Program-made: the position numbers and the translations under genes
Notes under the pieces: generated by a model
The model's input: the letters and a program-made list of their open reading frames with translations, nothing else
What the model was told of the DNA's origin: nothing
The model's database searches: none
Part shown: positions 1-6,339 of the stretch, piece after piece
How positions within the stretch are numbered: position 1 is the first letter of the stretch
How the letters are laid out: each line of letters opens with the position of its first letter
Source of the DNA: Caldimicrobium thiodismutans
GTDB taxonomy: Bacteria; Desulfobacterota; Thermodesulfobacteria; Thermodesulfobacteriales; Thermodesulfobacteriaceae
DNA: 6,926 nt
Assembly: GCA_002877875.1 (NCBI GenBank)
Contig: PNIE01000016.1
Span: 1 to 6,926 of the forward strand
Reading direction: 5' to 3'

Positions 1-2
1 AT

Positions 3-773
3 TTTCTTTTTAGAGAATCTGAAAAGCAAAGGCTTTCATCTTTTCAAGGGTTTCAGGCAGAAAAGGGATTAAGTCTTGGAAAATCAAGTTTTTTCCTGGG
101 AACTTTAATAGCTATTTTATTGGTAGCTACTTCACAGCTTCAATTTAAATGGCCTCTTCTTTACCTCTTATACCTTTTATTATTGACGGAAATGAGAGTT
201 TTCTTTAATATTGATTTGAAAACTATAGTTATTTCAGCAGTTTTAGTTCTTTTTCTTGATTTTATTCAGCCTTATAGAGAAATTTCCTTTATAGGAGGAG
301 TAATTTTAATTTCTTATATAGCGAATAAAAAAAGAGGGATTCTTGGAGAATGGTTTGATAATTCCTACATCCTTGCCAAACAAATTTTTCCTCTTCTCTT
401 TTTAGGAGTTTTTACTTCAGGATTTTTATTTGGAGGTATAGAAGGAGAAGGTTATATCCCTAAGAGATTTATTGAGACCTTTTTTGGTGGGACAGGTTTT
501 CTTACTCACCTTTTATCTGCCACCATAACTGCCCTTATGTATTTTGCCACTCTTACGGAAGTTCCCATTATTCAAGGACTTATGGCACAGGGGGTTAAAG
601 CAGGTCCAGCTTTGGCTATGCTTCTTGCAGGACCTGCTGTTTCTTTGCCCAGTCTTTTAGTGCTTAGAGCCATAATGGGGACTAAAAAGACTTTAACCTA
701 TGCTCTTTTAGTAATAATTATTTCAAGTATATATGGATATTTTCATCAAATATTTTTTAGTATAAAACCTTAA
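3..773 (+). CDS. UPF0718/ArsP-type membrane permease, C-terminal part (5' end outside window)
   Basis: The frame is open from the first base of the window, with no ATG before a TTG at 120. The gene therefore almost certainly begins upstream, and 256 residues are visible. The first residues (FLFRESEKQR) look like the charged loop that joins the two halves of this permease family, so the N-terminal half is missing only because of the window edge. About eight hydrophobic segments follow. Family-typical stretches are seen: GEWFDNS, a LTEVPIIQG motif near residue 185, and a GPALAMLLAGPAVSLPSLL segment near 201-219 followed by MGTKKT. Relatives are inner-membrane permeases; ArsP members export trivalent organoarsenicals, but most members have no known substrate, so arsenic export is only a possibility here. 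The thioredoxin-like gene follows after 14 bases and is probably cotranscribed. Confidence 0.85.
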   Translation, partial: FLFRESEKQRLSSFQGFQAEKGLSLGKSSFFLGTLIAILLVATSQLQFKWPLLYLLYLLLLTEMRVFFNIDLKTIVISAVLVLFLDFIQPYREISFIGGVILISYIANKKRGILGEWFDNSYILAKQIFPLLFLGVFTSGFLFGGIEGEGYIPKRFIETFFGGTGFLTHLLSATITALMYFATLTEVPIIQGLMAQGVKAGPALAMLLAGPAVSLPSLLVLRAIMGTKKTLTYALLVIIISSIYGYFHQIFFSIKP

Positions 774-787
774 ATAAGGAGGAAGGT

Positions 788-1033
788 ATGGGTATGAAGA
801 GGGAGATTAAAGTGCTTGGACCAGGCTGTCCAAAATGCGAGCTTCTTTATGAAAATGTGGTTAAAGCCCTTGATGAGCTTGGGGTAGAGGCAGATATTAT
901 TAAAATAAAGGATTTTATGCAGATTGCTGCCCATGGAGTTTTGACTACCCCAGGTCTTGTGGTGGATGGAAAACTTGTCTCTCAGGGGAAAGTTTTATCT
1001 GTGGAGGAAATTAAAGAGATTTTAAAAGGCTAA
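788..1033 (+). CDS. small thioredoxin-like redox-active disulfide protein
   Basis: This 81-residue protein is a minimal thioredoxin/glutaredoxin fold of the redox-active disulfide protein 2 type. A first beta strand leads into GPGCPKCE, with the redox cysteines at 14 and 17. The cis-proline loop is LTTPGLVVDG (Pro55), and the chain ends in a short helix. It should be cytoplasmic and carry out thiol-disulfide exchange; its partner is unknown. AAGGAGG at 776-782 lies five bases before the chosen ATG. A second in-frame ATG at 794 is also possible because AAGG at 783-786 is seven bases before it, and this would shorten the protein by two residues. The gene sits directly behind the UPF0718 permease. 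That pairing recurs in archaea and anaerobes and suggests the protein serves the permease or reduces its substrate (inference). No clear intrinsic terminator follows. Confidence 0.88.
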   Translation: MGMKREIKVLGPGCPKCELLYENVVKALDELGVEADIIKIKDFMQIAAHGVLTTPGLVVDGKLVSQGKVLSVEEIKEILKG

Positions 1034-1049
1034 TCTGGTTTTTAGTGTT

Positions 1050-2846
1050 TTAAGAGAGTTCTACCCGTGTTAGAACTCCGTGAAGTTTAGTTGGAGGAAG
1101 GTCTATAAATTTAACAAAATGGGGGCTGAGTTGTTTTAAGAGAGCGTAGAGCTTCCATATAGGATGCTTAGTTTCTATATCTTCAAGCCCATAAAAAATG
1201 ACTCTTTCATCTATTCCTTGTTCTCTTAGGATGTTTTCCACACGGAGATATTCCATGTAGCCATAGGCTATTTCAAAAACTTTAGCCCCTGGGCATAGTT
1301 CCTCAAGAAAGCCTGTAGTAATTCCATAGGGCTCATTTTTACGAATAAGGGAGACAAAAATATTTTCTTCGTAAATTATTCCATGGTAGAAGAGAGTTTC
1401 TATCACATAGGGAGGAAAGATATTAAGATCCCTGATAAAAAAGAGGGCTTTCCCTTGGATTTTAGGATTTTTTTCATAAAATCTACTGAATTTGTGAATA
1501 AATTCTTCCCGGGTTAAAAATTTCATACTTTTATACAACTTTTTTTGACCTTGGGTATATAAAAGGATAATTGCAAAGGGAACTCCTGCAAAGATAGTTG
1601 CCCAATAACCTCCTAAAGGAAATTTGTAAAGGGTGGAAAAGAAATAAATAAGAGAGGTTAAGGCTGTAAAGATGGAAAGGAAAAAATATTTATATTTTTT
1701 CTTTATAAAAAAGATTATTAAAAGAAAGCCCCCGGTAATAACCATAGTGCCGGTAACAGCAAGTCCGTAGGCTGAAGCCAGTTTAGCTGAACTTCCAAAA
1801 AAATACATAATGTAACATATTGCCACATAGAATAGCCAGTTTACTGTACTAATATAGATCTGTGAGGCAAGTTCTCTGGAAGTATACTTGACTTTGAGGA
1901 TAGGGAGCATTCTTGCAGAAATGGCCTGATAAACAAGGCTGAACATAGCGCTAATCATCGCCTGGGAGGCAATAATGGAGGCCAAAAGGGCAAGAATTAA
2001 AAAGGGCACATATAAAGGGGGTATTAATAGGAGACACATTTCAAAGAGGACAAATTTGGCGTGAGGATTAAGGAGTAAAAAGGCGCCCTGGCCAAAATAA
2101 TTAACAGTTAAGGCCGCAAAAACAAGATGCCAACTTTGTTTTATAGGTCTTGCTCCAAGGTGTCCCATATCGGCGTACATAGCTTCACTTCCAGTAGCAC
2201 AAAGAATAATCTCTCCAAGAGCAAGATATCCTTTCCAACCGTTATTAATAAGAAATTCAATACCATAGAGGGGATTTATAGCTTTAAGGACAGAGGGTAC
2301 TTTAAGAAGATAAGGGAGACCTAAAAGAAAAAGGCTTAAAAACCATAAACACATTATAGGGCCAAAAGTCCCTGAAACCCTCTCTGTCCCTTTTGACTGA
2401 AAAGAGAAAAGCAGAGTGGCGATACCAATACTTATAAGTACAATATGAGTTTCCGTTAGGGAAGGAAGGCCAGGAATTAGAGAAATACCTTCCACAGCAC
2501 TAAGTATAGTTATAGCAGGGGTTATCACTCCATCTCCCATTAAAAAGGAAATGGCAAGAAAAGAGACAAAAGTTACCACTCCAAGGGCTCTTTTCGATTT
2601 TAAAAGAGATTTTAAGATTTCTGCAAGAATTAAATTTCCTCCTTCTCCTCTTAAGCTGAGATTCATAGCAAGAACTGTATATTGAAGGGTAGGAAGGATA
2701 ATTAAGGTCCAGAAAATAAGTGATAAAACTCCCAGAACATTTTCATAGGTCACAGGAAGAAGAAGGAAAACTACACTTAAAGTATAAATAGGACTTGTTC
2801 CTATATCTCCAAAAACAAGCCCTATGGCCTTTATAATTCTAAACAT
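1050..2846 (-). CDS. kup: KUP-family potassium uptake transporter
   Basis: The product (598 aa) is an inner-membrane K+ uptake protein, probably a K+/H+ symporter of the KUP/HAK/KT class. The start fits the family: MFRIIKAIGLVFGDIGTSPIYTL places the conserved GDIGTSP (Asp14) in the first helix, and no other start codon occurs before the upstream stop. Further family motifs are GEGG (67-70), GDGVITPAITILSAVEG (104-120), GSEAMYADMGHLG (219-231), NYFGQGA (249-255) and an ASQAMISAMFSL stretch near 293-304. The acidic residues conserved in the family (D14, E119, E221) are present. About 12 membrane helices run to residue 430 and a soluble C-terminal domain follows. The end (LPPTKLHGVLTRVEL) matches the family terminus, so the gene is complete. 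It is the last gene of the minus-strand series, 54 bases after the DVU0298-like gene. No good ribosome binding site precedes the ATG. Confidence 0.95.
   Translation of the reverse strand: MFRIIKAIGLVFGDIGTSPIYTLSVVFLLLPVTYENVLGVLSLIFWTLIILPTLQYTVLAMNLSLRGEGGNLILAEILKSLLKSKRALGVVTFVSFLAISFLMGDGVITPAITILSAVEGISLIPGLPSLTETHIVLISIGIATLLFSFQSKGTERVSGTFGPIMCLWFLSLFLLGLPYLLKVPSVLKAINPLYGIEFLINNGWKGYLALGEIILCATGSEAMYADMGHLGARPIKQSWHLVFAALTVNYFGQGAFLLLNPHAKFVLFEMCLLLIPPLYVPFLILALLASIIASQAMISAMFSLVYQAISARMLPILKVKYTSRELASQIYISTVNWLFYVAICYIMYFFGSSAKLASAYGLAVTGTMVITGGFLLIIFFIKKKYKYFFLSIFTALTSLIYFFSTLYKFPLGGYWATIFAGVPFAIILLYTQGQKKLYKSMKFLTREEFIHKFSRFYEKNPKIQGKALFFIRDLNIFPPYVIETLFYHGIIYEENIFVSLIRKNEPYGITTGFLEELCPGAKVFEIAYGYMEYLRVENILREQGIDERVIFYGLEDIETKHPIWKLYALLKQLSPHFVKFIDLPPTKLHGVLTRVELS
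1056..1078. repeat. 8-bp perfect inverted repeat at the convergent junction
   Basis: GAGTTCTA (1056-1063) and TAGAACTC (1071-1078) are exact complements around a 7-base loop. The repeat lies inside the last codons of kup (LTRVEL) and just beyond the stop of the convergent thioredoxin-like gene. Neither strand has a T-run directly after the stem, so it is not a standard intrinsic terminator. It may form a 3'-end structure for either transcript, or be chance. Confidence 0.35.
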
Positions 2847-2900
2847 AGCCCAAATTTTAGCACTTGTTGATGGTTTTTGAAGAAGATATTGTTAAAAAAC

Positions 2901-3599
2901 TTAGTCTTTGAGAAGAGCCTTTAAATCAGAGGGTGTATAAATTTTTAAATTTTTTCCATCAAAAAAGAAGTGTTCAGGAAGATTTTTTTCAAGAAAAGAA
3001 AGGGCCCTTTTTATTTTATCTTCAAGGGAGGTTAAATCTATAAATTTTTTAAAAAAACTTAGGGCCCAGAGGGAGTAAAAGATTACCAGAGGATCCTTTG
3101 AGTTTAGGTGAAAGATAACATAATCTTTGGCTGAAATTTTTAAAAGATCATCTAAATATTTTTGAGAGAGTCTTCCAATGCCCCAGAGAATTCCCCTTTG
3201 TGCAGGTGGATATTCAAGGTAATTTCCTTCAGGCCATATATAAGATACATAAATTTGTAAATATTCCTTTTTTAAAGGCAAAGAATTGTAAAGAGCTTCT
3301 GCAAAGGCTTCTCCAACTCCCCAGCCCATGCCTCCTGATTCTTCATTTAACATCCACATAAGCCTTCTAATGACAATTCTTGCCCTCTCCATATCTATTT
3401 CTGCAAGTTCTGAAACGGTAAATCCAAAGGCATAAATAGTCTTCCAACCAACTTCTTCCTTAGGATGTAAGAAGGCACCGATAAGGAAACTTACCCTTTT
3501 ACCTGGAGGATAGGGCTTGAGGGCCTCTTTGAGCTCCTCAAGCCCTTTATTTTCAAGAATAGATAAGATCTCTTTTTTTAAAAAACTCTCACTAACCAG
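2901..3599 (-). CDS. DVU0298-like protein, probable CTG start
   Basis: The only standard start (ATG at 3392) gives 163 residues, but the frame stays open to a stop at 3612-3614 and the extra residues look real. They read VGWKTIYAFGF...ELAEIDMERARIVIRRLMW, running into the conserved core LNEESGGMGWG (about 84-94) and SYIWPEGNYLEYPPAQRG (about 116-133). This pattern resembles the DVU0298 family of sulfate reducers, a helical HEAT-like protein of unknown function; I name it from memory. No ATG, GTG or TTG lies in the extension. The best candidate is CTG at 3597-3599, seven bases after AAAGGAG, giving 232 aa and overlapping the end of fprA by eight bases. The alternative is GTG at 3590-3592 followed by a -1 slip on the T6A7 run at 3574-3586. 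The protein has no signal peptide and is probably cytoplasmic. The product call is fairly safe; the start is uncertain. Confidence 0.68.
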   Translation of the reverse strand: MVSESFLKKEILSILENKGLEELKEALKPYPPGKRVSFLIGAFLHPKEEVGWKTIYAFGFTVSELAEIDMERARIVIRRLMWMLNEESGGMGWGVGEAFAEALYNSLPLKKEYLQIYVSYIWPEGNYLEYPPAQRGILWGIGRLSQKYLDDLLKISAKDYVIFHLNSKDPLVIFYSLWALSFFKKFIDLTSLEDKIKRALSFLEKNLPEHFFFDGKNLKIYTPSDLKALLKD

Positions 3600-4791
3600 A
3601 ACAAAGCTCCTTTACCTTTTTGGCTGCAGCCTTTCCAAGCTCTCGACCTTCCAAAAGAACTTTTTCATCAGGTACATACTTTACTTTTAGCCCCTCATGG
3701 ACAATTTCAGCCTGTATCTCTTGAAGATATTGATTGAGAATCTTTACAGATTCGCCACTCCATCCGTAGGAGCCAAAGGCAGCTCCCACTTTTCCTCTTG
3801 GTCTAAACCCTTTCATATAAGTCAAAAACCCTGAAACTGTAGGTAAAAGCCCATTATTTAAGGTAGGAGAGCCAAGAATTAGACCTCTTGACTCAAGGAC
3901 ATCTGCCATAAGTTCTGTCCAATCAGTAACTGAAAGTTTGCATAACTTAACCTCTACTCCTTCCTCCAGGACACCATCCATAATGGCGTAGGCCAATTTT
4001 TCAGTGCTTTTCCACATAGTGTCATAAATTATCAAAACTCTTGGATCACAGACATAAGAACTCCATCTTTCATAAAGGCTAAGAACTTTCTCAGGATTTT
4101 TTCTCCAAATAACTCCATGGTCAGGACAGATCATTTCAATTTGAAGATTCATCTCTTTAACAGTCTTCAAAAGCTTATTTACCTGTGGAGAATAGGGATA
4201 AATAATATTGGCATAATATTTACGGGTTTCCTGAATAAGTTCACAAAGATCTACCTCATCATCAAATCTTCCACTTGAAGCATAATGAGCTCCAAAGGCA
4301 TCCTGAGAGACAAGGATTCTCTCTTCTGGAATGTAAGTTATCATACTATCTGGCCAATGAATCATTGGGGTTTCAATAAAAGTGAGCGTTCTTTTTCCTA
4401 CCTTAACCGTAGTTCCCGTTTTTACCTCCTCAAAGGGATAGTTTTCTTTATGAAAATGGGCAAGAATTCCAAGCCTTGCATTTTTAGTAAGAAAAATCTT
4501 CTCAGGCTTAATGACTTCAACAATCTTAACAAAACCCCCTGCATGGTCAGGCTCAATATGATTGATAACAAGATAGTCAATTTTTTCAGGTTCAATTACA
4601 GATTTGACTCTTGAAAGCAACTCTTCTTCAAAACCGTGTTTAACTGTATCAAAAAGAACAATTTTTTCGTCAACCAATAGATAAGCATTATAGGTAGTTC
4701 CTCTAAAGGTTGAATATCCGTGAAAGTTTCGCACATTCCAATCAATAGCTCCTACCCAGTAGAAATCTTCTTTAACTTTTATGGCTTTCAT
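3592..4791 (-). CDS. fprA: FprA-type flavo-diiron protein (rubredoxin:oxygen/NO oxidoreductase)
   Basis: This cytoplasmic enzyme (399 aa) reduces O2 to water and/or NO to N2O at a diiron site, with FMN as electron relay. The metallo-beta-lactamase-like domain (about 1-248) has every expected iron ligand: H78, E80, D82 and H83 in HIEPDHAGG, H145 in the IHWPDSM segment, D164 in SQDAFG, and H225 in CPDHGVIW. The flavodoxin domain (about 251-397) has the phosphate-binding YDTMWKSTEKLA loop, the GSPTLNNG loop and the GSYGWSGE loop. No rubredoxin domain is fused; a separate rubredoxin gene lies two genes upstream and is the likely donor. GAGGAGG precedes the ATG at good distance. Whether O2 or NO is the main substrate cannot be read from the sequence. 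The TAG stop overlaps the start region of the DVU0298-like gene, suggesting translational coupling. Confidence 0.95.
   Translation of the reverse strand: MKAIKVKEDFYWVGAIDWNVRNFHGYSTFRGTTYNAYLLVDEKIVLFDTVKHGFEEELLSRVKSVIEPEKIDYLVINHIEPDHAGGFVKIVEVIKPEKIFLTKNARLGILAHFHKENYPFEEVKTGTTVKVGKRTLTFIETPMIHWPDSMITYIPEERILVSQDAFGAHYASSGRFDDEVDLCELIQETRKYYANIIYPYSPQVNKLLKTVKEMNLQIEMICPDHGVIWRKNPEKVLSLYERWSSYVCDPRVLIIYDTMWKSTEKLAYAIMDGVLEEGVEVKLCKLSVTDWTELMADVLESRGLILGSPTLNNGLLPTVSGFLTYMKGFRPRGKVGAAFGSYGWSGESVKILNQYLQEIQAEIVHEGLKVKYVPDEKVLLEGRELGKAAAKKVKELCSG
3607..3613 (-). promoter_or_regulatory. ribosome binding site supporting the CTG start of the DVU0298-like gene
   Basis: On the minus strand AAAGGAG lies within the last codons of fprA and is followed by seven bases (CTTTGTT) and then CTG in frame with the DVU0298-like protein. 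The strength and spacing match the sites before the other genes of the cluster. The GTG overlapping the fprA stop is 14 bases away, which is too far for good use of this site. Confidence 0.45.
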
Positions 4792-4818
4792 AAAACCCCT
4801 CCTCTTAATAATAATATT

Positions 4819-5166
4819 TTAAAATGTAATAATTGAATAGCCCTCTTTTAGAAATCTTCCCATTCCAGCATGATTGGCCATATCATCAAGCATTTTAAGC
4901 TCTTTCTCAAGGGCTAGTTCATATGTTCCCATTTTCTGAGAACAGGCTTTACAAACTCCCTCAATTAAGCCTTTTTCCAAAGTATTTTGATAGAGATAGT
5001 ATAAAGCAGAGGTCTCATCATAAAGTAAAGGAATAAGCTTGGTAGCCTCACCTTCAAGTACAATTTTTACCTCAAGACCTTTGTTATGCATATCAAGGGC
5101 ATTTAATAAAACGTGGATAAAACACATAGGATCTCCGCGAAAAGCAAAAAGAGCATATTTACCCAT
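4819..5166 (-). CDS. DsrE-family small protein with CxxC
   Basis: A 115-residue cytoplasmic protein with the DsrE/DsrF-like fold: a first strand KYALFAFRGDPMC, a VKIVLEGEAT strand-loop, and an LDD..NHAGMGRFLKEGYSIITF end. Cysteines are at 15, 72 and 75; the pair lies in GVCKACSQKMG, a CxxC near the position where true DsrE carries its sulfur-accepting cysteine. Similar single-copy proteins occur in sulfate and metal reducers and are usually called DsrE-family or cytoplasmic protein, without proven function. No dsrF or dsrH neighbour is present, so it is not the DsrEFH sulfur-transfer complex of sulfur oxidisers. GAGGAGGG lies at good distance before the ATG. It sits between rubredoxin and fprA, 49 and 27 bases from them, which suggests a redox or sulfur-trafficking role in oxygen stress (inference). 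Confidence 0.85.
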   Translation of the reverse strand: MGKYALFAFRGDPMCFIHVLLNALDMHNKGLEVKIVLEGEATKLIPLLYDETSALYYLYQNTLEKGLIEGVCKACSQKMGTYELALEKELKMLDDMANHAGMGRFLKEGYSIITF

Positions 5167-5215
5167 CCCTTTCCCTCCTCAAGCCCAAAGTTAGGGAAGT
5201 AGCCTACCTTAAGAT

Positions 5216-5377
5216 TTAATCTTCTGGGCTAAAATCGTCCTTAGAGGCCCCACAAACAGGGCAGGTCCAAGTGCCTGGAAGATTTTCAAAAGGGGTCCCA
5301 GGAGGGATGTTTTGGCTAGGATCCCCATTCTCTGGATCATAAACATAGCCACAAACATTACATTTGTATTTCTTCAT
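5216..5377 (-). CDS. rub: rubredoxin
   Basis: Translation of the minus strand from the ATG at 5377 gives 53 residues ending in TAA. It is a standard rubredoxin: CNVCG (Cys6, Cys9), the YVYDPENGDP strand, GTPFENLPGTW (aromatic core including Trp37), then CPVCGASKDDF (Cys39, Cys42). The four cysteines bind one iron, and the protein is a cytoplasmic one-electron carrier. AAGGAGG lies eight bases before the start. The gene is 47 bases after desulfoferrodoxin and 49 bases before the DsrE-like gene. This is the classical neighbourhood for a carrier that reduces superoxide reductase and flavo-diiron protein. Length and motifs are normal. Confidence 0.97.
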   Translation of the reverse strand: MKKYKCNVCGYVYDPENGDPSQNIPPGTPFENLPGTWTCPVCGASKDDFSPED

Positions 5378-5424
5378 TAGTCGTTCCTCCTTTTAAATTT
5401 TTATTTTCCTTGTGGTTCACAAAC

Positions 5425-5805
5425 TTAAGCTCCTTCCCAATAACCGTGTAGATTACACCACTCCTTAGCTGTAACCTTATTGGCTTTAACTGTAAATTCT
5501 GCTTCAGGAGCATCTCCTGGTTTCAAGAATTTTATGTAAACCCTATCTCCATCAGCATGGAGCTCAATCCACTCAATATAATGCTCTTCTGTCATAGCAT
5601 GGGGAACACTTCCAACTTTAACCTTGTAAACCTCTCCATGCTTTTCAATTACGGGAACATGTTTTTCAATTGCAGCATCCACTGTTCCTGGTTTCTGAAG
5701 TACCATAGGTCTGTTACAGCACACAAGTTGACCCCTCCCTCCATGCATAACCAATACTATATTTCCACAAACCTCACACTTATAAAGCTCAAGTCTTTCT
5801 GGCAT
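5425..5805 (-). CDS. dfx: desulfoferrodoxin (two-iron superoxide reductase)
   Basis: This 126-residue cytoplasmic enzyme reduces superoxide to hydrogen peroxide without making O2. The N-terminal desulforedoxin domain holds the Fe(Cys)4 centre: Cys10 and Cys13 in CEVC, Cys29 and Cys30 in VCCNRPM. The catalytic neelaredoxin domain follows, with ligands H49 (in IEKHVP, with the conserved Glu47 and Lys48), H69 (VPHAM), H75, C117 and H120 (WCNLHG). All expected ligands are present and the length is typical. AAGGAGG lies six bases before the ATG. It is the first gene after a 108-base AT-rich spacer and therefore probably heads the oxygen-defence operon, with rubredoxin next as its electron donor. 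Confidence 0.97.
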   Translation of the reverse strand: MPERLELYKCEVCGNIVLVMHGGRGQLVCCNRPMVLQKPGTVDAAIEKHVPVIEKHGEVYKVKVGSVPHAMTEEHYIEWIELHADGDRVYIKFLKPGDAPEAEFTVKANKVTAKEWCNLHGYWEGA

Positions 5806-5836
5806 GGCTAACCTCCTTTGAAGGATTTTTTATATA

Positions 5837-5864
5837 AAATTACTTCAATTTTGAATTAATTCAA
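5837..5864 (-). promoter_or_regulatory. possible promoter of the dfx operon
   Basis: On the minus strand TTGAAT (5864-5859) and TAATTT (5842-5837) are separated by 16 bases and would place transcription start about 25 bases before the dfx ATG. The match to a sigma-70 promoter is weak (4/6 and 3/6), and other AT-rich -10 candidates, such as TATATA at 5836-5831, are equally readable. The location is persuasive: it is the only sizeable noncoding stretch in the window and precedes the first gene of the cluster. Confidence 0.3.
5851..5864. promoter_or_regulatory. perfect 14-bp palindrome, candidate operator upstream of dfx
   Basis: TTGAATTAATTCAA is a complete palindrome 45 bases before the dfx start. 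A further TTCAA half-site lies at 5844-5848 and pairs with TTGAA at 5851-5855 over a 2-base spacer, so three half-sites occur within 21 bases. A second perfect palindrome, TTTTATATAAAA, lies at 5828-5839. Symmetric sites near a probable promoter suggest binding by a dimeric regulator. The neighbouring MerR-type protein, or a peroxide- or iron-responsive regulator encoded elsewhere, are candidates. The region is very AT-rich, which raises the chance of accidental palindromes. Confidence 0.4.
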
Positions 5865-5913
5865 GGTATATGATAAAAATTTCTCAAGTTATGTAATTTT
5901 ATCTAATTCTAAC

Positions 5914-6339
5914 TCAAGCTGAAAGGGATTTATAAATTTCCTTAAGATCCTCTAAAACCTCTTTGAGAAGCTTTTTAAGATTTTCTTTTTTTAAAGGTTG
6001 AGATTCTGATAGGTAAGAGTAAGAAGGGGGTAACGTTAGTTCCGGAAATAAAGCAGGACTTGCTCTTTCTCTTTTTTTTATCTTTGCCTCTTTTGGAGAA
6101 GGAAATAACTTTTTTCTAATTCCTTCTAAGGTATATCCTTCCTCAAGAAGATTTTTTATTTGAAAAAGCATTTCCAGGTTTTCCTTTTTAAAGAATTTTC
6201 TTTTTCCGATTTTATGGGGTTTGATTTCAGGGATACGCTTTTCCCAATAATCAAGGATATGTGGCTTTATATTTAAAAGTTTACAGACCTCTTTTAAGGA
6301 AAAATAAAGAGGTTCATCCTTTTTATTTTTCCCTTTCAT
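5914..6339 (-). CDS. MerR-type DNA-binding protein with short C-terminus
   Basis: The product has 141 residues. Residues about 12-81 form a MerR-like winged helix-turn-helix: YFSLKEVCKLLNIKPHILDYW, then the wing with IGKRKFFKKENLEML, then GYTLEGIRKKL. The C-terminal 60 residues hold a Pro/Ser-rich linker (about 95-112) and a charged helix (KKENLKKLLKEVLEDLKEIY) that could dimerise. There is no metal-binding cysteine cluster; the only cysteine is in the helix-turn-helix. It is thus unlike MerR, CueR or SoxR and closer to the small, effector-less MerR proteins found after pheT and IHF genes in delta-proteobacteria-like genomes. Its start overlaps the end of the IHF-like gene by 17 bases and has no clear ribosome binding site, so translation is probably coupled. 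Its target is unknown; the nearest open regulatory region is the one before dfx. Confidence 0.82.
   Translation of the reverse strand: MKGKNKKDEPLYFSLKEVCKLLNIKPHILDYWEKRIPEIKPHKIGKRKFFKKENLEMLFQIKNLLEEGYTLEGIRKKLFPSPKEAKIKKRERASPALFPELTLPPSYSYLSESQPLKKENLKKLLKEVLEDLKEIYKSLSA

Noticed and set aside
120..122. TTG as the true start of the permease
   Set aside because: The frame is open to the window edge, the upstream residues match the family's central loop, and no ribosome binding site precedes the TTG.
1034..1049. Bidirectional terminator between the convergent genes
   Set aside because: The 16-base gap is too short, and the nearby inverted repeat at 1056-1078 lacks a following T-tract on either strand.
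2127..2324. 65-residue open frame on the + strand inside kup
   Set aside because: It is antisense to conserved KUP coding sequence, shows no recognisable motif and is best explained as a shadow frame.
4285..4614. 109-residue open frame on the + strand inside fprA
   Set aside because: It lies opposite the conserved diiron domain of fprA, and its composition looks like a reversed coding strand with no domain.
5211..5223. AAGATT/AATCTT symmetric sequence at the end of rubredoxin
   Set aside because: The single-base centre cannot form a useful hairpin loop, and the sequence overlaps coding and AT-rich spacer, so chance is likely.
5410..5422. TTGTG/CACAA inverted repeat between dfx and rubredoxin, resembling part of a Rex site or a small terminator
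   Set aside because: The arms are only 5 bp with a 3-base loop, the spacing is too short for a Rex operator, and no T-run follows on the minus strand.
5557..5811. 84-residue open frame on the + strand opposite desulfoferrodoxin
   Set aside because: The minus strand encodes a complete desulfoferrodoxin with all metal ligands, so this is a shadow.
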